The translations under genes and the position numbers were made by a program. A stretch of DNA of 64,000 bases from Siderastrea siderea (Eukaryota > Cnidaria > Anthozoa > Scleractinia > Rhizangiidae): NCBI GenBank assembly GCA_964030785.1, contig OZ034967.1, positions 55,056,265 through 55,120,264 of the forward strand, read 5' to 3'. Below the pieces are notes generated by a model, which had not been told where the DNA came from, made no database searches, and saw nothing but the letters and a program-made list of their open reading frames with translations. Shown here one piece after another: positions 13,812 through 23,660 of the stretch (the first letter of the stretch is position 1; the number at the start of each line of letters is the position of its first letter).

Positions 13812-16800
13812 GGAAGGAGGAAAGAAGGAAATTACCTGGGAGTTGTTATAAAAACAATGTTCCACTGCATCCAACTTATGAAAGAATTTCTTGATTTCTC
13901 GTTTAATATCATTAGGTGTCCCATCATCATCAACAAAGCAATCTGAAATAAGAAAGAAGAAGAGGAGATTCAAAGAAAAACATACAAGGAGAGAGCAAGG
14001 ACCACAAAGGGGAAGGGGCTGGGAAAAGGGTTTTAAGTCCCACCTTTATTTTGCAAAGTTAAAACAAATTTAAAACCTTGGCGAAATCTTATCTTTTAAG
14101 GAAAGCTTTTGCATGTTATGAATGGTGTGTGAAGTTATTTTCTTAGATTAATTTATACGAATACTACAGTATAGCCCAAGCAAGGCACAGTGGCTGGGCA
14201 TGCTGGAATTACTGCCATCCTCATACTAATAAAACTACATTATTGACTCCAAGTCAAGGCCTCCATAAAGGAGGAAACATTGTTGTGGAAACATCTTGCA
14301 AATGAAAAGAAACACTTGTTGCAGAAACATTTTTACTTCCAAGAAACAAAAAAGTTTACAATTTTTTCCATAAACATTTTGTTTCTGCAATAAATGTTCC
14401 CCTTTTGTATGCCAAGGAAACAATTTTTCAACTACATGTAGATTCTACAGTTAGGCAAACTACACTGCATAAGCATTTGTTTTCAGTGAAATGTTTCTTG
14501 GCTTTCACAGCAAGGAAACCTTTTTTTCTGCTCATTTGCAACCTGGGGATTGATGCTCTGTAAATTTTAGGTGGGTGTGTGCCACTGGGACTGTTAGACC
14601 CTTGACCCATACCAGGCCATGTTCAGCTGCAATTTGTAACCCTTCTCTAGACTAGGTACCAAAAATCCCTGTCCTATTCCAGACTCACTGAGTGTCAGTT
14701 CCAAGTTTTCTGATAAATGATACCCTTGTCTGGACAAAGACTTTCTGATTTCCATACCCTATCCCAGAATTAACTGCTTGAAAACCATACCTTTCACAGT
14801 AGCACATACCAGTACCCATATAACTTACAAATTATATGGGAGTACCCTCCCCCCACTCCACTCCCTGGGGATTGCACACCAAAGAAACATCCTGGGAAAC
14901 AATGTTTTCTGTTTCCTTGTTTGCAAAGACCTTTACTTCACAACACCAAGTTATTTATGATGATGGTGATGATGATAACGATCAAAATGATGATGTTGAT
15001 GATGATGATGATGATAGCTAAGACACATGGAGGAAATCAGTGCACCTACATCTATGCTCTATTAAAATTAGGCCGACTCAGCCTTATTAGTGACTTTAAG
15101 GCTATCTTGTTCTAGGTAAGATGAACGTTTATTCGTTTGTCTCACGATGGAATCGCTTTGAGTTGTTGATCGCGACGTTTCGACTGCAATACTGCTAGTC
15201 TTCATCAGGCGATGAGGTCGATTGCTTACGTGTCGCTATCTGTAGCATGATGGTTCACTGCTACTGGTGCATTTCGATCCTTATTATTATTCCGACCATT
15301 AGATGTTGCTCCCTCACAGGTCCGCTTTGTGGTTGGTCGGCTGTTGTGCTTTCTGATCGTAGGTATCCAAGCTTCAGGAATTTTGATTCCACTATCTCTA
15401 TTGATGTTATTAGGATGAAGTCTTATATGGATAGCCTCTTTGACCCTACGTGTGTACCAGTGAGGGTCACGATCAATAAACTTAACTTCTTTCCAAATAG
15501 GAAGATGCCCCGTTTCATTAGCGTGCTCCAAAACTGCGGAGGATTGCGTACGAGCAAGCCGTATATCTCTGTCGTGTTCTTTAATCCTGTCTTGCATCGC
15601 TCTCCCTGTTTCCCTGATGTAGAGAGAAACATCAATAGAGATAGTGGAATCAAAATTCCTGAAGCTTGGATACCTACGATCAGAAAGCACAACAGCCGGT
15701 GACAGCTGGGAGCAACATCTAATAGTCGGAATAATAATGCACCTATCAATTTAAAGCCGGCGGGGGGGGAGGCAGGGCATGGGGTGGGGATTTGATTGTT
15801 ATTGTTGGCCCTGGGGTGGGTCTTTTGACTGATCTTGCCTTCCCAGGGGAGGGGATATTTGAATCTGTCTTCGCCCAATGTGGGGGTATTGAACATCGAC
15901 TTGAATGAAGAGACTGAGACCGAAATTACTTTTCCCGCGTCACGCATGCGCTATATGTCCTTGAAATCATAATGGGTGTCCACGAGATCGAGAATCAGAG
16001 AAAGATGAGTGAATTTGACTGTTTTATCTCCATATTTTCTATTAATTTAAAGTTTTTTTGTTGACTTGCACGTTTTTAGATATTGCGGTATTGAAGTAAA
16101 CGGGGATAAAGAGAAACGAAGTCGATTTTTTTGCCAATGCGAACGATCAGTGGACGGGCAATGTGCCGCCCAGGGCGGGGAAATTTTTGTGCATTTGACT
16201 GGAATAGTTTGCCCGTGGGCAGAGAATTTGACGGCAAATTTTTGAAAAATGTCAAATCCCCACCCCATGCCCTGCCTCCCCCCCCCGCCGGCTTTACATT
16301 GATAGGTGCATAATGAGGATTGAAATGCACCAATAGCAGCGAACCATCATGCTACAAATAGCGACACATAAACAATCGACCTCATCGCCTGATGAAGACT
16401 AGCAGTATTGCAGTCAAAACGTCGCGATCAACAACTCAAACCGTTCCATCGTGAGACAAACGAATAAACGTTCATCTTACCTATCTTACACCACGATGAA
16501 CAATAAACACATCTTTAATGACATCTTGTTCTAGTCTGTATCCCTTTTTGGCTGGTTCACTAAAGCACAGAAAGCACACGCAAGACAAGCACAAGCTCGT
16601 AGAACATGCCTGTCTTAACAGACGACCTTAGATTTACATAACTTAATATTTACCTGGACAATTGGAATCTTTCCACATATCCACCACAAAATCATACGCA
16701 GACTCTACAAGCTGGTGTTTTTCCGCCATGATCAAGTCACTGTGACAGTCTTCGTCTTGTATTATAGCCTTGTGTCCGTTCAGAACTTCTACGTACACAT

Positions 16801-16984
16801 CCTCGCAATGACAACAGAAACGAAATGGCCGGGAATTACTCACTGCACAAAAAGAGAAGTTAGAAACTACTTCCGCAAAGTTCTTCAAAAGCAAAGGACA
16901 ATTAGCCAAAGACGACGTCGATGGTCTTGTTTGCCAAATGACGAAAATGATGCACAAACGCAACAGCACAACAGAATTCACCAT
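8292..16984 (-). CDS. OSTM1: OSTM1, osteopetrosis-associated transmembrane protein 1
   Basis: Four minus-strand exons (16984-16654, 13942-13836, 10554-10390, 8474-8292) join in phase to 261 codons. OSTM1 is the heavily glycosylated type I membrane partner of the lysosomal chloride/proton exchanger CLC-7. The start at 16984 gives a hydrophobic signal peptide. The luminal part has the family's cysteine pattern (FSFCAVSNSRP, then CCHC, DSNCPDC, LCVNCKKFY) and several N-glycosylation sequons (NFS, NNS, NHS, NTS, NYT). The last exon carries the conserved MNYTRQRWSKNFHC block and one membrane span at about residues 219-241. All introns are GT-AG. It is shorter than the human protein (about 334 aa), mainly because the cytosolic tail is only about 18 residues; a further 3' exon cannot be excluded. 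Identification is firm. Confidence 0.88.
8862..8910. repeat. (AAT)n microsatellite
   Basis: A run of AAT units inside the last OSTM1 intron. Confidence 0.95.
11612..12700. repeat. Tandem array of a ~463-bp unit built from a LINE fragment
   Basis: Starting at TATGCAAACA, the sequence repeats at 11612, 12077 and 12538, giving two full units and a partial third. Each unit contains two versions of a LINE 3'-end piece (LKDLHWLSVRKRITFK-like in reading) separated by A-rich GGAAGGAAGG tracts, plus a segment also found at 14344-14460. Units differ by only a few percent by eye, so the duplication is fairly recent. Confidence 0.85.
12657..12965 (+). pseudogene. LINE reverse-transcriptase 3'-end fragment
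   Basis: An open frame of about 100 codons matches the C-terminal tail common to CR1/L2/Jockey-type LINE polymerases: RITFKFLLITYKALHGLAP, then YEERDFAVAAPTLWNKLP, then a FKTSLKTFLF end and a stop. Only the tail survives; the catalytic domain is absent. It lies at the end of the tandem array, in the intron between OSTM1 exons 2 and 3, and looks like the source of the array. Confidence 0.75.
13085..13729. mobile_element. TTAA-flanked inverted-repeat element, copy 1
   Basis: It starts GGAAGTTCGCGCG and ends CGCGAACGTCC, with TTAA directly outside both ends (13081-13084, 13730-13733). It is noncoding. A second copy lies at 18141-19082. Target TTAA fits piggyBac- or Kolobok-type transposition. 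Confidence 0.8.
13754..13810. repeat. (ATT)n microsatellite
   Basis: A pure ATT run ending 26 bp before the donor of OSTM1 exon 2. Confidence 0.95.
14344..14460. repeat. Single copy of a segment captured in the 463-bp array
   Basis: The stretch containing TTTCTGCAATAAATG, TTCCCCTTTTG and ATGCCAAGGAAACAATTTTTC also appears in both full units of the array (about 11952-12055 and 12412-12515). It may be the donor or another member of a dispersed repeat. Confidence 0.7.
14961..15017. repeat. (GAT)n imperfect microsatellite
   Basis: An imperfect run of GAT units with a few interruptions, in the intron between OSTM1 exons 1 and 2. Confidence 0.9.
15169..15213 (-). ncRNA. Hammerhead ribozyme motif, left arm
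   Basis: On the minus strand the order is ATCGC, CTGATGA, a GACT/AGTC hairpin, GAA, ACGTC, then GCGAT. ATCGC and GCGAT pair as stem I around the expected cleavage point after GTC. One extra A separates the CTGATGA box from stem II. Penelope-like elements are known to carry such ribozymes with very short stem III. All core bases are present in this copy. Confidence 0.72.
15415..15690 (-). pseudogene. Penelope-like element GIY-YIG endonuclease fragment
   Basis: The minus-strand frame reads YIRETGRAMQDRIKEH, SSAVLEHANETGH, then HWYTRRVKEAIHIR, and ends in NRDSGIKIPEAW. This is the YIG half of the nuclease, the catalytic arginine region, a glutamate-bearing helix and the conserved C-terminal NRD...W block of Penelope-like element nucleases. 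The N-terminal GIY strand is missing because the frame is cut by the inversion junction near 15626. In the family this nuclease nicks the target before reverse transcription. It is a fragment and not functional. Confidence 0.78.
15739..16309. mobile_element. Inverted-repeat element inserted in the Penelope remnant
   Basis: Both ends read GCACCTATCAAT in inverted orientation and continue into inverted G-run/C-run stretches (GCCGGCGGGGG and CCCCCGCCGGC). ATAAT flanks both sides (15734-15738, 16310-16314). The opposite arm of the host element shows the uninterrupted site, so this insertion is the younger event. It is noncoding. Confidence 0.8.
16384..16428 (+). ncRNA. Hammerhead ribozyme motif, right arm, mutated core
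   Basis: An inverted copy of the motif at 15169-15213 with the same stem I (ATCGC/GCGAT) and the CTGATGA box, but the GAA box reads AAA. The lost guanine corresponds to G12, the general base in hammerhead catalysis, so this copy is expected to be inactive. Confidence 0.7.
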
Positions 16985-18140
16985 CTTGTCAATGTCTTTG
17001 CAATTGCAAGTCGATCACGGGACAACCATTTTGGTCGCCATGTTGAAAGGCAAAGTGAGCTCGTAACGAGACCCTTACTGATCGTACCAGCCGCGGAGAA
17101 CTGGGTAATGAAAAACTGTTCTCTGGGAGAAGGCGTACTTCGACGATCATCGTGGATAAGAAGTATTAAATTGAAGCGAAACAGGCCTTGATCAAAGTTC
17201 TGTCAGTTTTGAAAACATTTCCATCGTTGCGTCAATGCGTCTAGCTTGTGTACAGCTATCCACTCTCCTCAAAGAAAAATCCATTTTTCTTGGGAGGGCT
17301 TGTCTGTTCACGCGGGATTTCTTTTGACGAGCGCGAACGCAAGGGTAAAACGCCCCCCCCCCCCTCCTCCAGTTAAAACGGCTGTGAGAGAGTGAGTAGC
17401 CCCCAACGTTTTTGCAAGCATAGATTTCACTGTCAAATGTTTTTGACGAAGCAAGGCTTAATTTTACTCCTACTATAGGAATTTATTCAAATGAGGCGAT
17501 TATGTCAGTTGACTGGGTTACCATTTCACCACGGCAAACAAGCGATCACAAAGGAAAATTTATCGCAGTGTGTGTCACCACAACTTGGATCAATTTTCCG
17601 TCATTACTTTCTACATTTAGACTGGATGCATGGTTACTTTATAAAGGGACAGTGTCACGAGGATTTTGTTCTCGTTTGTAACACTTTGAAAAGCCAATAG
17701 TCGCAGTTACACATAAATGAAAAAGAGAGTTCGATCGAACGACCTAAACGTCCAGTTTCGGGTACATGAGGCTAAAAAAATGTGGCTCATATTTTACAGG
17801 AATATATTTTTTTTAGCCTCAGCGATATATATTTTTTAGCCTCACGCACCCTGTTTTGGATACGTGAGGCTAAAAAACATGGCTTATATTGGTCGACTCA
17901 CTCACCGCCCGAAACGCTGAAGTCCGACCATTTTTATATCGACACTTTAAATATCCAGATTTGGAGGTTTTCACGGTAATCGCCTAAGCGATTAGGCTTT
18001 TGAACATTATGCTAATATTTTTTCGAGCATTTTAGCATTTTAGTGGCATTTAAATACACTGAAAATCACTGCTACACTGAAAATCCAAAGCCAGAGAAAA
18101 TAAAAATAAAAATTTTTTTTAAGAGAAAATGAAGACTTTA
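16985..18140. other. OSTM1 upstream region and intergenic DNA
   Basis: Immediately upstream of the OSTM1 start (16985-17200) is a GC-richer segment likely to hold its promoter and 5' UTR; no TATA box is obvious. A C12 run lies at 17353-17364. Near 17766-17875 the phrase GAGGCTAAAAAA occurs in direct and inverted copies, a small degenerate inverted repeat. No gene is supported. Confidence 0.5.
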
Positions 18141-19082
18141 GGACGATCGCGCGAAAAACTTCTACAACACAGATTTTTTCATAGTTTGGCTACAGTCAGA
18201 TAATGAGTTACCTTTGTCAGAAATGCAAAAAAAATGGGGGGTCATCGACTTCGTTTTCCAAATAAGGCGCGTGGAAAACTACCCCAAATTTGACACATCG
18301 GTCCTTGTAACTCGACATGGCCTCAGTGCTTATTAGTTGAAAAATATTCAAAATGATTCGCTGTAGACCCACTTTCTCAGTCAAAGTTTATTTAATTGGG
18401 TCTGTCAAGTAAATAATTTGAACCGGTGTCATCCTTTTAGTTAAACTCAACCTCTCAAGATGGACTTTTTCGAACACCGCGTAGCTACAATAATAGCAGA
18501 ATTCGATGTTCCCTGCTAGCAGAGGCCCCTTTTCCTTTGTATTCGCTGAGCTGACGGTTCGTCCCGCCCGTCAGCTCAGCGAATACAAAGGAAAAGGGGC
18601 CTCTGCTAGCAGGGAAAATTCGATGATGCGAGAGCAGAAAAGTTGAAAAAAATCAAATTTCCACAACACAAATTTTCTTTAATTTTCCACAAAACGTAGA
18701 TAATCGACAAAGAAAGTGATCTATCAAAAGAAAATATGGGGTCACCGAAAATTTAAGAGAGTTAAACCCGTGCATAGATATTAAAGTGCCCACTAGCGCT
18801 ATATATCTCCACATTTCTTCAACAGCGCGCGCTCTCAATGCATGACGTGGCATGACTTCACGAAGTAATTTGGGTGCACAGTAAGGATGCGCAGAAACAA
18901 TTGACGCGAACGTCCTTAAGAGAGTTAAACCCGTGCATAGATATTTTAAAAAGTGCCCACTAGCGCTATATATCTTCACATTTCTTCAATAGCGCGCGCG
19001 CTCAATGCATGACGTGGCATGACATCGCGAAGTGAATTGCGTGCGCAGTAAGGATGCGCAGAAACAATTAGCGCGAACGTCC
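18141..19082. mobile_element. TTAA-flanked inverted-repeat element, copy 2
   Basis: Same family as 13085-13729, with the same ends (GGACGATCGCGCG, CGCGAACGTCC). TTAA is present on the right and mutated to TTTA on the left. It is longer because a 108-bp hairpin sits inside it (18509-18616) and the last ~165 bp is tandemly duplicated (18753-18915 and 18916-19082). Confidence 0.8.
18509..18616. mobile_element. Perfect 108-bp hairpin MITE with 9-bp target duplication
   Basis: Two 49-bp arms are exact reverse complements around a 10-bp loop. The ends read TTCCCTGCTAGCAGAGGCCC. AATTCGATG flanks both sides (18500-18508, 18617-18625), and the sister repeat at 13085-13729 shows the empty site with one copy. 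Its ends match those of the 9670-bp element at 29532 (CCCTGCNAGCAGAGGCCC). Perfect arms indicate a very recent insertion. Confidence 0.93.
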
Positions 19083-19529
19083 TTAAACTCGAAATTCAAA
19101 AAAATTCAACAAAAAACGTACTACTTGGCCTATTCACTTAAATATCAAAGAATAGAACAGAATAATAGATGATTTAGAGGATTATTTTTTGCTATATTAA
19201 AACTATTAACTTTTATACGTTGTTGTTATACCACTGGTACGTTTTTGTTAGCGTTAACACCCTGTTAAAACGTTAGAATTAATAATAAAAAAGCCTCTGT
19301 GTAATGAGCATTATCCGAGCATGTCAGTGACTTGTTTGGGGGAGACCGAGCATTTTAGTGGAAAAAATGGAGCATTAAGGTAAAGCATTTTAGTGGGGAA
19401 ACAAAGGCATAATGTACAAAAGGCTATCAAAGATTAAGGTTTGTTCTCCCTTTGAGAAAGTCATCTGAATTCTTCCTCGTGATGTGTTCTAGGAGTATTT
19501 CGTGTACAATAAGAGGTTCTTAGTTTTAA

Positions 19530-19735
19530 CCCTTTAAGCCCCAAAAGTGACAAACATCTAACTTCTCCTTACATTATCACTACTTGATCAAACATGTAAG
19601 TCATGACAATAAAGGAAATAATCATCAAAGATACGATGTCTCGATTTTTATACTAATTTTCCCACAACTAGTAACATAAGAAATGTACAGAGAACAGTGA
19701 GAAGAAAATGTATTTTCATATCAGGGCTTAAAGGG
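19530..19735. mobile_element. TTAA-flanked ~206-bp MITE, copy 1
   Basis: The ends are CCCTTTAAGCCC and GGGCTTAAAGGG, flanked by TTAA on both sides (19526-19529, 19736-19739). Two relatives lie at 21754 and 22702. Confidence 0.85.
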
Positions 19736-19824
19736 TTAATTTCAGCACAGTCTTGACCGGAAAATGTAAAATTCCATGTGTAACCCCTTTCAGTGCGACC
19801 TGTGGTGGTCCATGCCTTTTTCTC

Positions 19825-21736
19825 GGGTGTCTGTAAAACCCGGAACACCCCCGGAACACCCCGGGACAGCCCGGAAAAACCCCGTAACACCCCTGGAACA
19901 TCCCATAATACCCCGAAACACCCTCGAAACAGCAAGGAACACCCCCGGAACATCAAAAATAGTGGTCAGCGGTTAGACTGCTCACGAATTGACTAAGCCG
20001 AAGACACCTCCGAAGATTCCCAATTTTTCATAAGACTTTTGCGGATCACCCTGAGATTTCCGAGCATTTCAAGAGTGCTTGGAATGTTTTCGAAGCTTTT
20101 AAGAACAGCGAAAAAACCATTAATTAATGGAAAAAACATATCATGCACGTGACCTTCATATCAATAACTTACAATTTTCAGTGATATGAAAATGTGACAG
20201 TTGAACTGTTAATTCTGCATTGATTTTTCTCGTGCGAGGTTTGCATTATCACGTTCAAAAAACGGGTGTGACCTCAGGGACATAACAAAGCCAAATGATA
20301 CGGTGTCACGCAATGCTATGAGGTTATTATTCCGAGGTCACATGATCGTCATCGTTTTATTTCCACAGGCGCATGGAAATGTTTGGCCGCCGGTTCGTTA
20401 CGCTAATATACAATGAATATATACTCCTCATTTAAAAAACCTCAGTTTATATTAATTTGAAGTATCATACCGTAGTGCATGAGTACTTCAGGAATGTTAA
20501 AACCCGAGAACGTTTTTCCATGTCTAGTAAATTCCCATCTTGCAGCTTTCTCTTGTCATATTTGAATGACAATGTTTTTGCAGTTAGGTCTGCATATATT
20601 TTTGGTTAACAAAAGAGCGTAGCTCGGAAGATAAATGAGTAGGAGAAATGTGCGCCTGCAAAAAAGTACTCACTATAATTTTGTAGAGGTATCCGAGGGC
20701 TTATAATGTAGGATGTCACAGCGTAACCCGGGAGCAAACGGATCGAACGAGTTTACACTCTTATAGCGAGAAAAGGAACAAGGATTTTATTTACTTTCAC
20801 AAGATCTAGTTAGACTTTAAAAGAAAAATTCAGTTAACGAAAAAAGGAAAATATCAACGATGAGAGTACATATCACATTTCCTTGAACTTTGCAAAGTTC
20901 GTGTGCTCCCTCAATAAGCCAACTTTATACGTTGCGATAAACCTTGAGTTACAACTTACTTCTCAAAACTATTCAAACATTTTTCTAATTGGTCTTTAGA
21001 AGGAGCGGCGGTGTTTCTTTGCCCAGTTCGTACAGTAACAGCAAGTGGGGCACTTATTGAGAAAATGCGGTAGTACTAGCTACATAAATTGAAAAGGAAC
21101 AGCCTTTACGGAAACAAAATAAATCCTATAGACGTTTAGCAGCCTGCAAAATCTGTTTTGTTTTGCGTGCAAAATCTGTCACTCAATGCCCAAGAGTAAG
21201 TTTACTTATCGCGACCGTGACGTGTTATATGGTGAATTGAATTATTATTCGGGATGCCCACCCCCAGAATTTTACTTATGGATGTCACATCGGTTTGTCG
21301 AGAGTTATAATGCAAATCTCGCATGAGTTACAACAACTTCAATAATTGAATTGAAATATTCAAAATCAAATCTTTGTCGATCTAAAGGACACCAATGTTA
21401 CTTATTTTATTTTTGTCATTTTGTCTTCGGGTGATCCGCAAAGGTCTTCGGAAAAATTCGGAAATCTTCGTTAATCTTCGGAGGTCCTCGGGACAGTCTA
21501 TGCGTGAGCGGTCTGACCGCTGACCAGAATTTTTGGTGTTCAAGAGTGTTCCTGGCTGTATTGAGGGTATTCCGGGGCATTATGGGATATTCGGGGGTAT
21601 TATGGGATGTTCCAGGGGTGTTCCGGGGTTGTTCCGGGCTGTTCCGGTGGTGTTCCGGGGGTGTTCCGGGGTGTTCCGGGGGTGTTCCGGGGTGTTCCGG
21701 GGTGTTCCGGGTGTGTTCCGGGTTTTACAGACACCC
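19825..21736. mobile_element. 1912-bp inverted-repeat element with 9-bp target duplication
   Basis: Both ends read GGGTGTCTGTAAAACCCGGA in inverted orientation and continue into subterminal tandem GGTGTTCCGGG phrases (19844-19945 and 21600-21722). A second inverted pair lies further in (19965-20060 against 21424-21530). CTTTTTCTC flanks both sides (19816-19824, 21737-21745). I see no transposase, so it is non-autonomous. Open frames over the subterminal repeats are artefacts. Subterminal repeats plus a 9-bp duplication suggest the Mutator-like class (inference). Confidence 0.85.
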
Positions 21737-21753
21737 CTTTTTCTCCGCTTTAA

Positions 21754-21964
21754 CCCTTCGAGCCCAATAGTGACAAGCATCTAATTTCTCCTTACAGCAT
21801 CACTAGCTGATCAAACATACAGGTCATGAGAATAAAGGAAATGATCACCAAACATGAAATGTCTTGATGTTTAATTTTATTATTATTATTAATCAAATTC
21901 CCCCAACTAGTAACATAACAATTATATAGAGAACCATTGGTTGTGGATATTGGGGCTTAAAGGG
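21754..21964. mobile_element. TTAA-flanked ~206-bp MITE, copy 2
   Basis: Same family as 19530-19735. The left flank is TTAA; the right flank has decayed to ATAA. It lies just downstream of the CSTF2 stop codon. Confidence 0.8.
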
Positions 21965-22065
21965 ATAACTACTGCACTGACCCAAAAGACTTGATGCTAC
22001 ACAAACCATCTTTAACACATTTTAATGATAAGTAAAGGTATGAAATCTAAGATAATGTTCATAAA

Positions 22066-23599
22066 TTAATGAGGCGTGCTCTGTGCAATCTGTTCCTTCA
22101 ACACCATAATGCTCTGTCGCTGATCTTCAGGAAGCAATGCGATTTGTTGATCGGTTAGACTCAAAACTTGCATGATCAAGGCCGCCTGTGAGGGAAATGA
22201 AATAAAGAAAAATTAATAAAAGAACAAAGCTTTCACGCCTTGGAAAGTGCGAAACAAGTTGACAAAGAATAAGGAACTTCTAAACCCCCCCCCCCCCCCC
22301 CCCCCGCATTTTTTAATTCTTGCAATCACTAAAAAGGGTCTTACATTTCCATTATCACTTAGGTTTTCATAGTTTGAGCAACCAAAATTACTTGGAGAGG
22401 GAGACTAATCAATAAGCCACTAGCCCATAGATTGAACATGTTGATGGTTCAAGATATTGGGGCTCTGACGTAATGAATATGTGGGATATTAGAACCCAAA
22501 ATTGACCTGCTCCCAACATCTCAAGGCTCCATAGCTCAGTTGGTGGAGCAACGCACTGGTATCGCCAAGCATTGGAATAGCATTGGAATCTTTTTTTCAG
22601 GCTAAAAAGCAATTGCGTAAATTGCTAGGCACTGTAAAGATCATTCCACTCATTATTCTTCTACTGGTTCTACAGTAATTCAGATACTTTCACTAGAGTA
22701 ACCCTTTAAGCCCTAACAGCGACGAAAATGAAATTTCTCTTTACATTAACACTACTTCTTCAAACATTCAAGTGATGAGAATAAAGACAGTGATCATCAA
22801 GCATACGATGTCTTAACATTCAGACAGATTCTCCTTACTAGTTCCATAAGAAGTGTACAGAGAACTGTAAGGAGAATATGCATTTTTATATCAGAGCTTA
22901 AAGGATTAACTATCCAATCAGAAATCAAGAATAGCTATCAGAAATCCAAGTCACGACTGTAAGTGCACTTTTCAGTTAGTTTCCTGGTAAACTGCCTGAA
23001 AATTCTCACTGGATAATCCAGAACTCCACAAAATGTAGTGTTCACATGTTCTTGGAGACTTTTTATGGTTTAACTGAATACACTCCAGTCTGTCGTCATC
23101 ATCATCATTTTACATTTAACTTATTTATTTCAAGCAGGTGTTCCTTTAACAACATTACTGATCAAGACTTCTCCAAAAAAGCAAAAATAACAAAAACCAC
23201 TAAACAAACAGACATATCTCAAAATTGATGCTAATCGCCACAAAATCTGAACAGTGGGATTAGAGCCTGAAGTTTGTAGTCCCTTTTCTCTCCTCAAAAT
23301 ATTTGCAAATCCACAATCAATGGGAAGAAAACACAAATAAACTTCCAAGTGAAAACAGATCTGCAAGTCGTTTTTCCAAAGCTGTGAGCCTGCACAAACA
23401 TATTTCTAACTGGCAGGAGATTGTGCTTTGGGATTGAAAAAGCCTTCCTGTCAACACATCATTGCTTTTGTATTCTGGCAAGCACAAAACTTGGTTAGTG
23501 AACTTACTCCATGTAAAGAGGTGAGGCAGAAGACCTCTAGGGGACCTCTGGGAGGGCTCATAACTAGAAAAATCCTTTGTTACCTCCTTGAGGGTACCA

Positions 23600-23660
<61 letters not shown>

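Larger units (their letters stand above)
15116..16485. mobile_element. Penelope-like element remnant, two inverted 3' ends
   Basis: Two inverted arms cover the 3' part of a Penelope-like retroelement. The left arm (minus sense, from about 15690 down to 15116) holds a GIY-YIG nuclease fragment, 3' UTR, ribozyme motif and terminus. The right arm (plus sense, about 15626-15738 and 16310-16485) repeats the end of the nuclease, UTR, ribozyme and terminus. No reverse-transcriptase domain remains. A 12-bp match (ATCTTGTTCTAG) lies at 15104-15115 and again at 16523-16534, possibly a target duplication. The right arm was later split by the element at 15739-16309. Confidence 0.8.

Noticed and set aside
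13664..13894. Plus-strand frame with a long leucine run
   Set aside because: The leucines come from the (ATT)n microsatellite, and the N-terminal part is the end of a TTAA element.
16715..17191. 158-codon plus-strand frame
   Set aside because: It is antisense to OSTM1 exon 1 and its upstream region and has no recognisable domain.
21504..21784. Open frames over the GGTGTTCCGGG repeats
   Set aside because: Low-complexity translation of subterminal tandem repeats; the mirror case at 19776-19996 is the same.
22528..22600. Functional tRNA gene
   Set aside because: Only the acceptor strand and D-arm are present; anticodon arm, T-arm and box B are missing.
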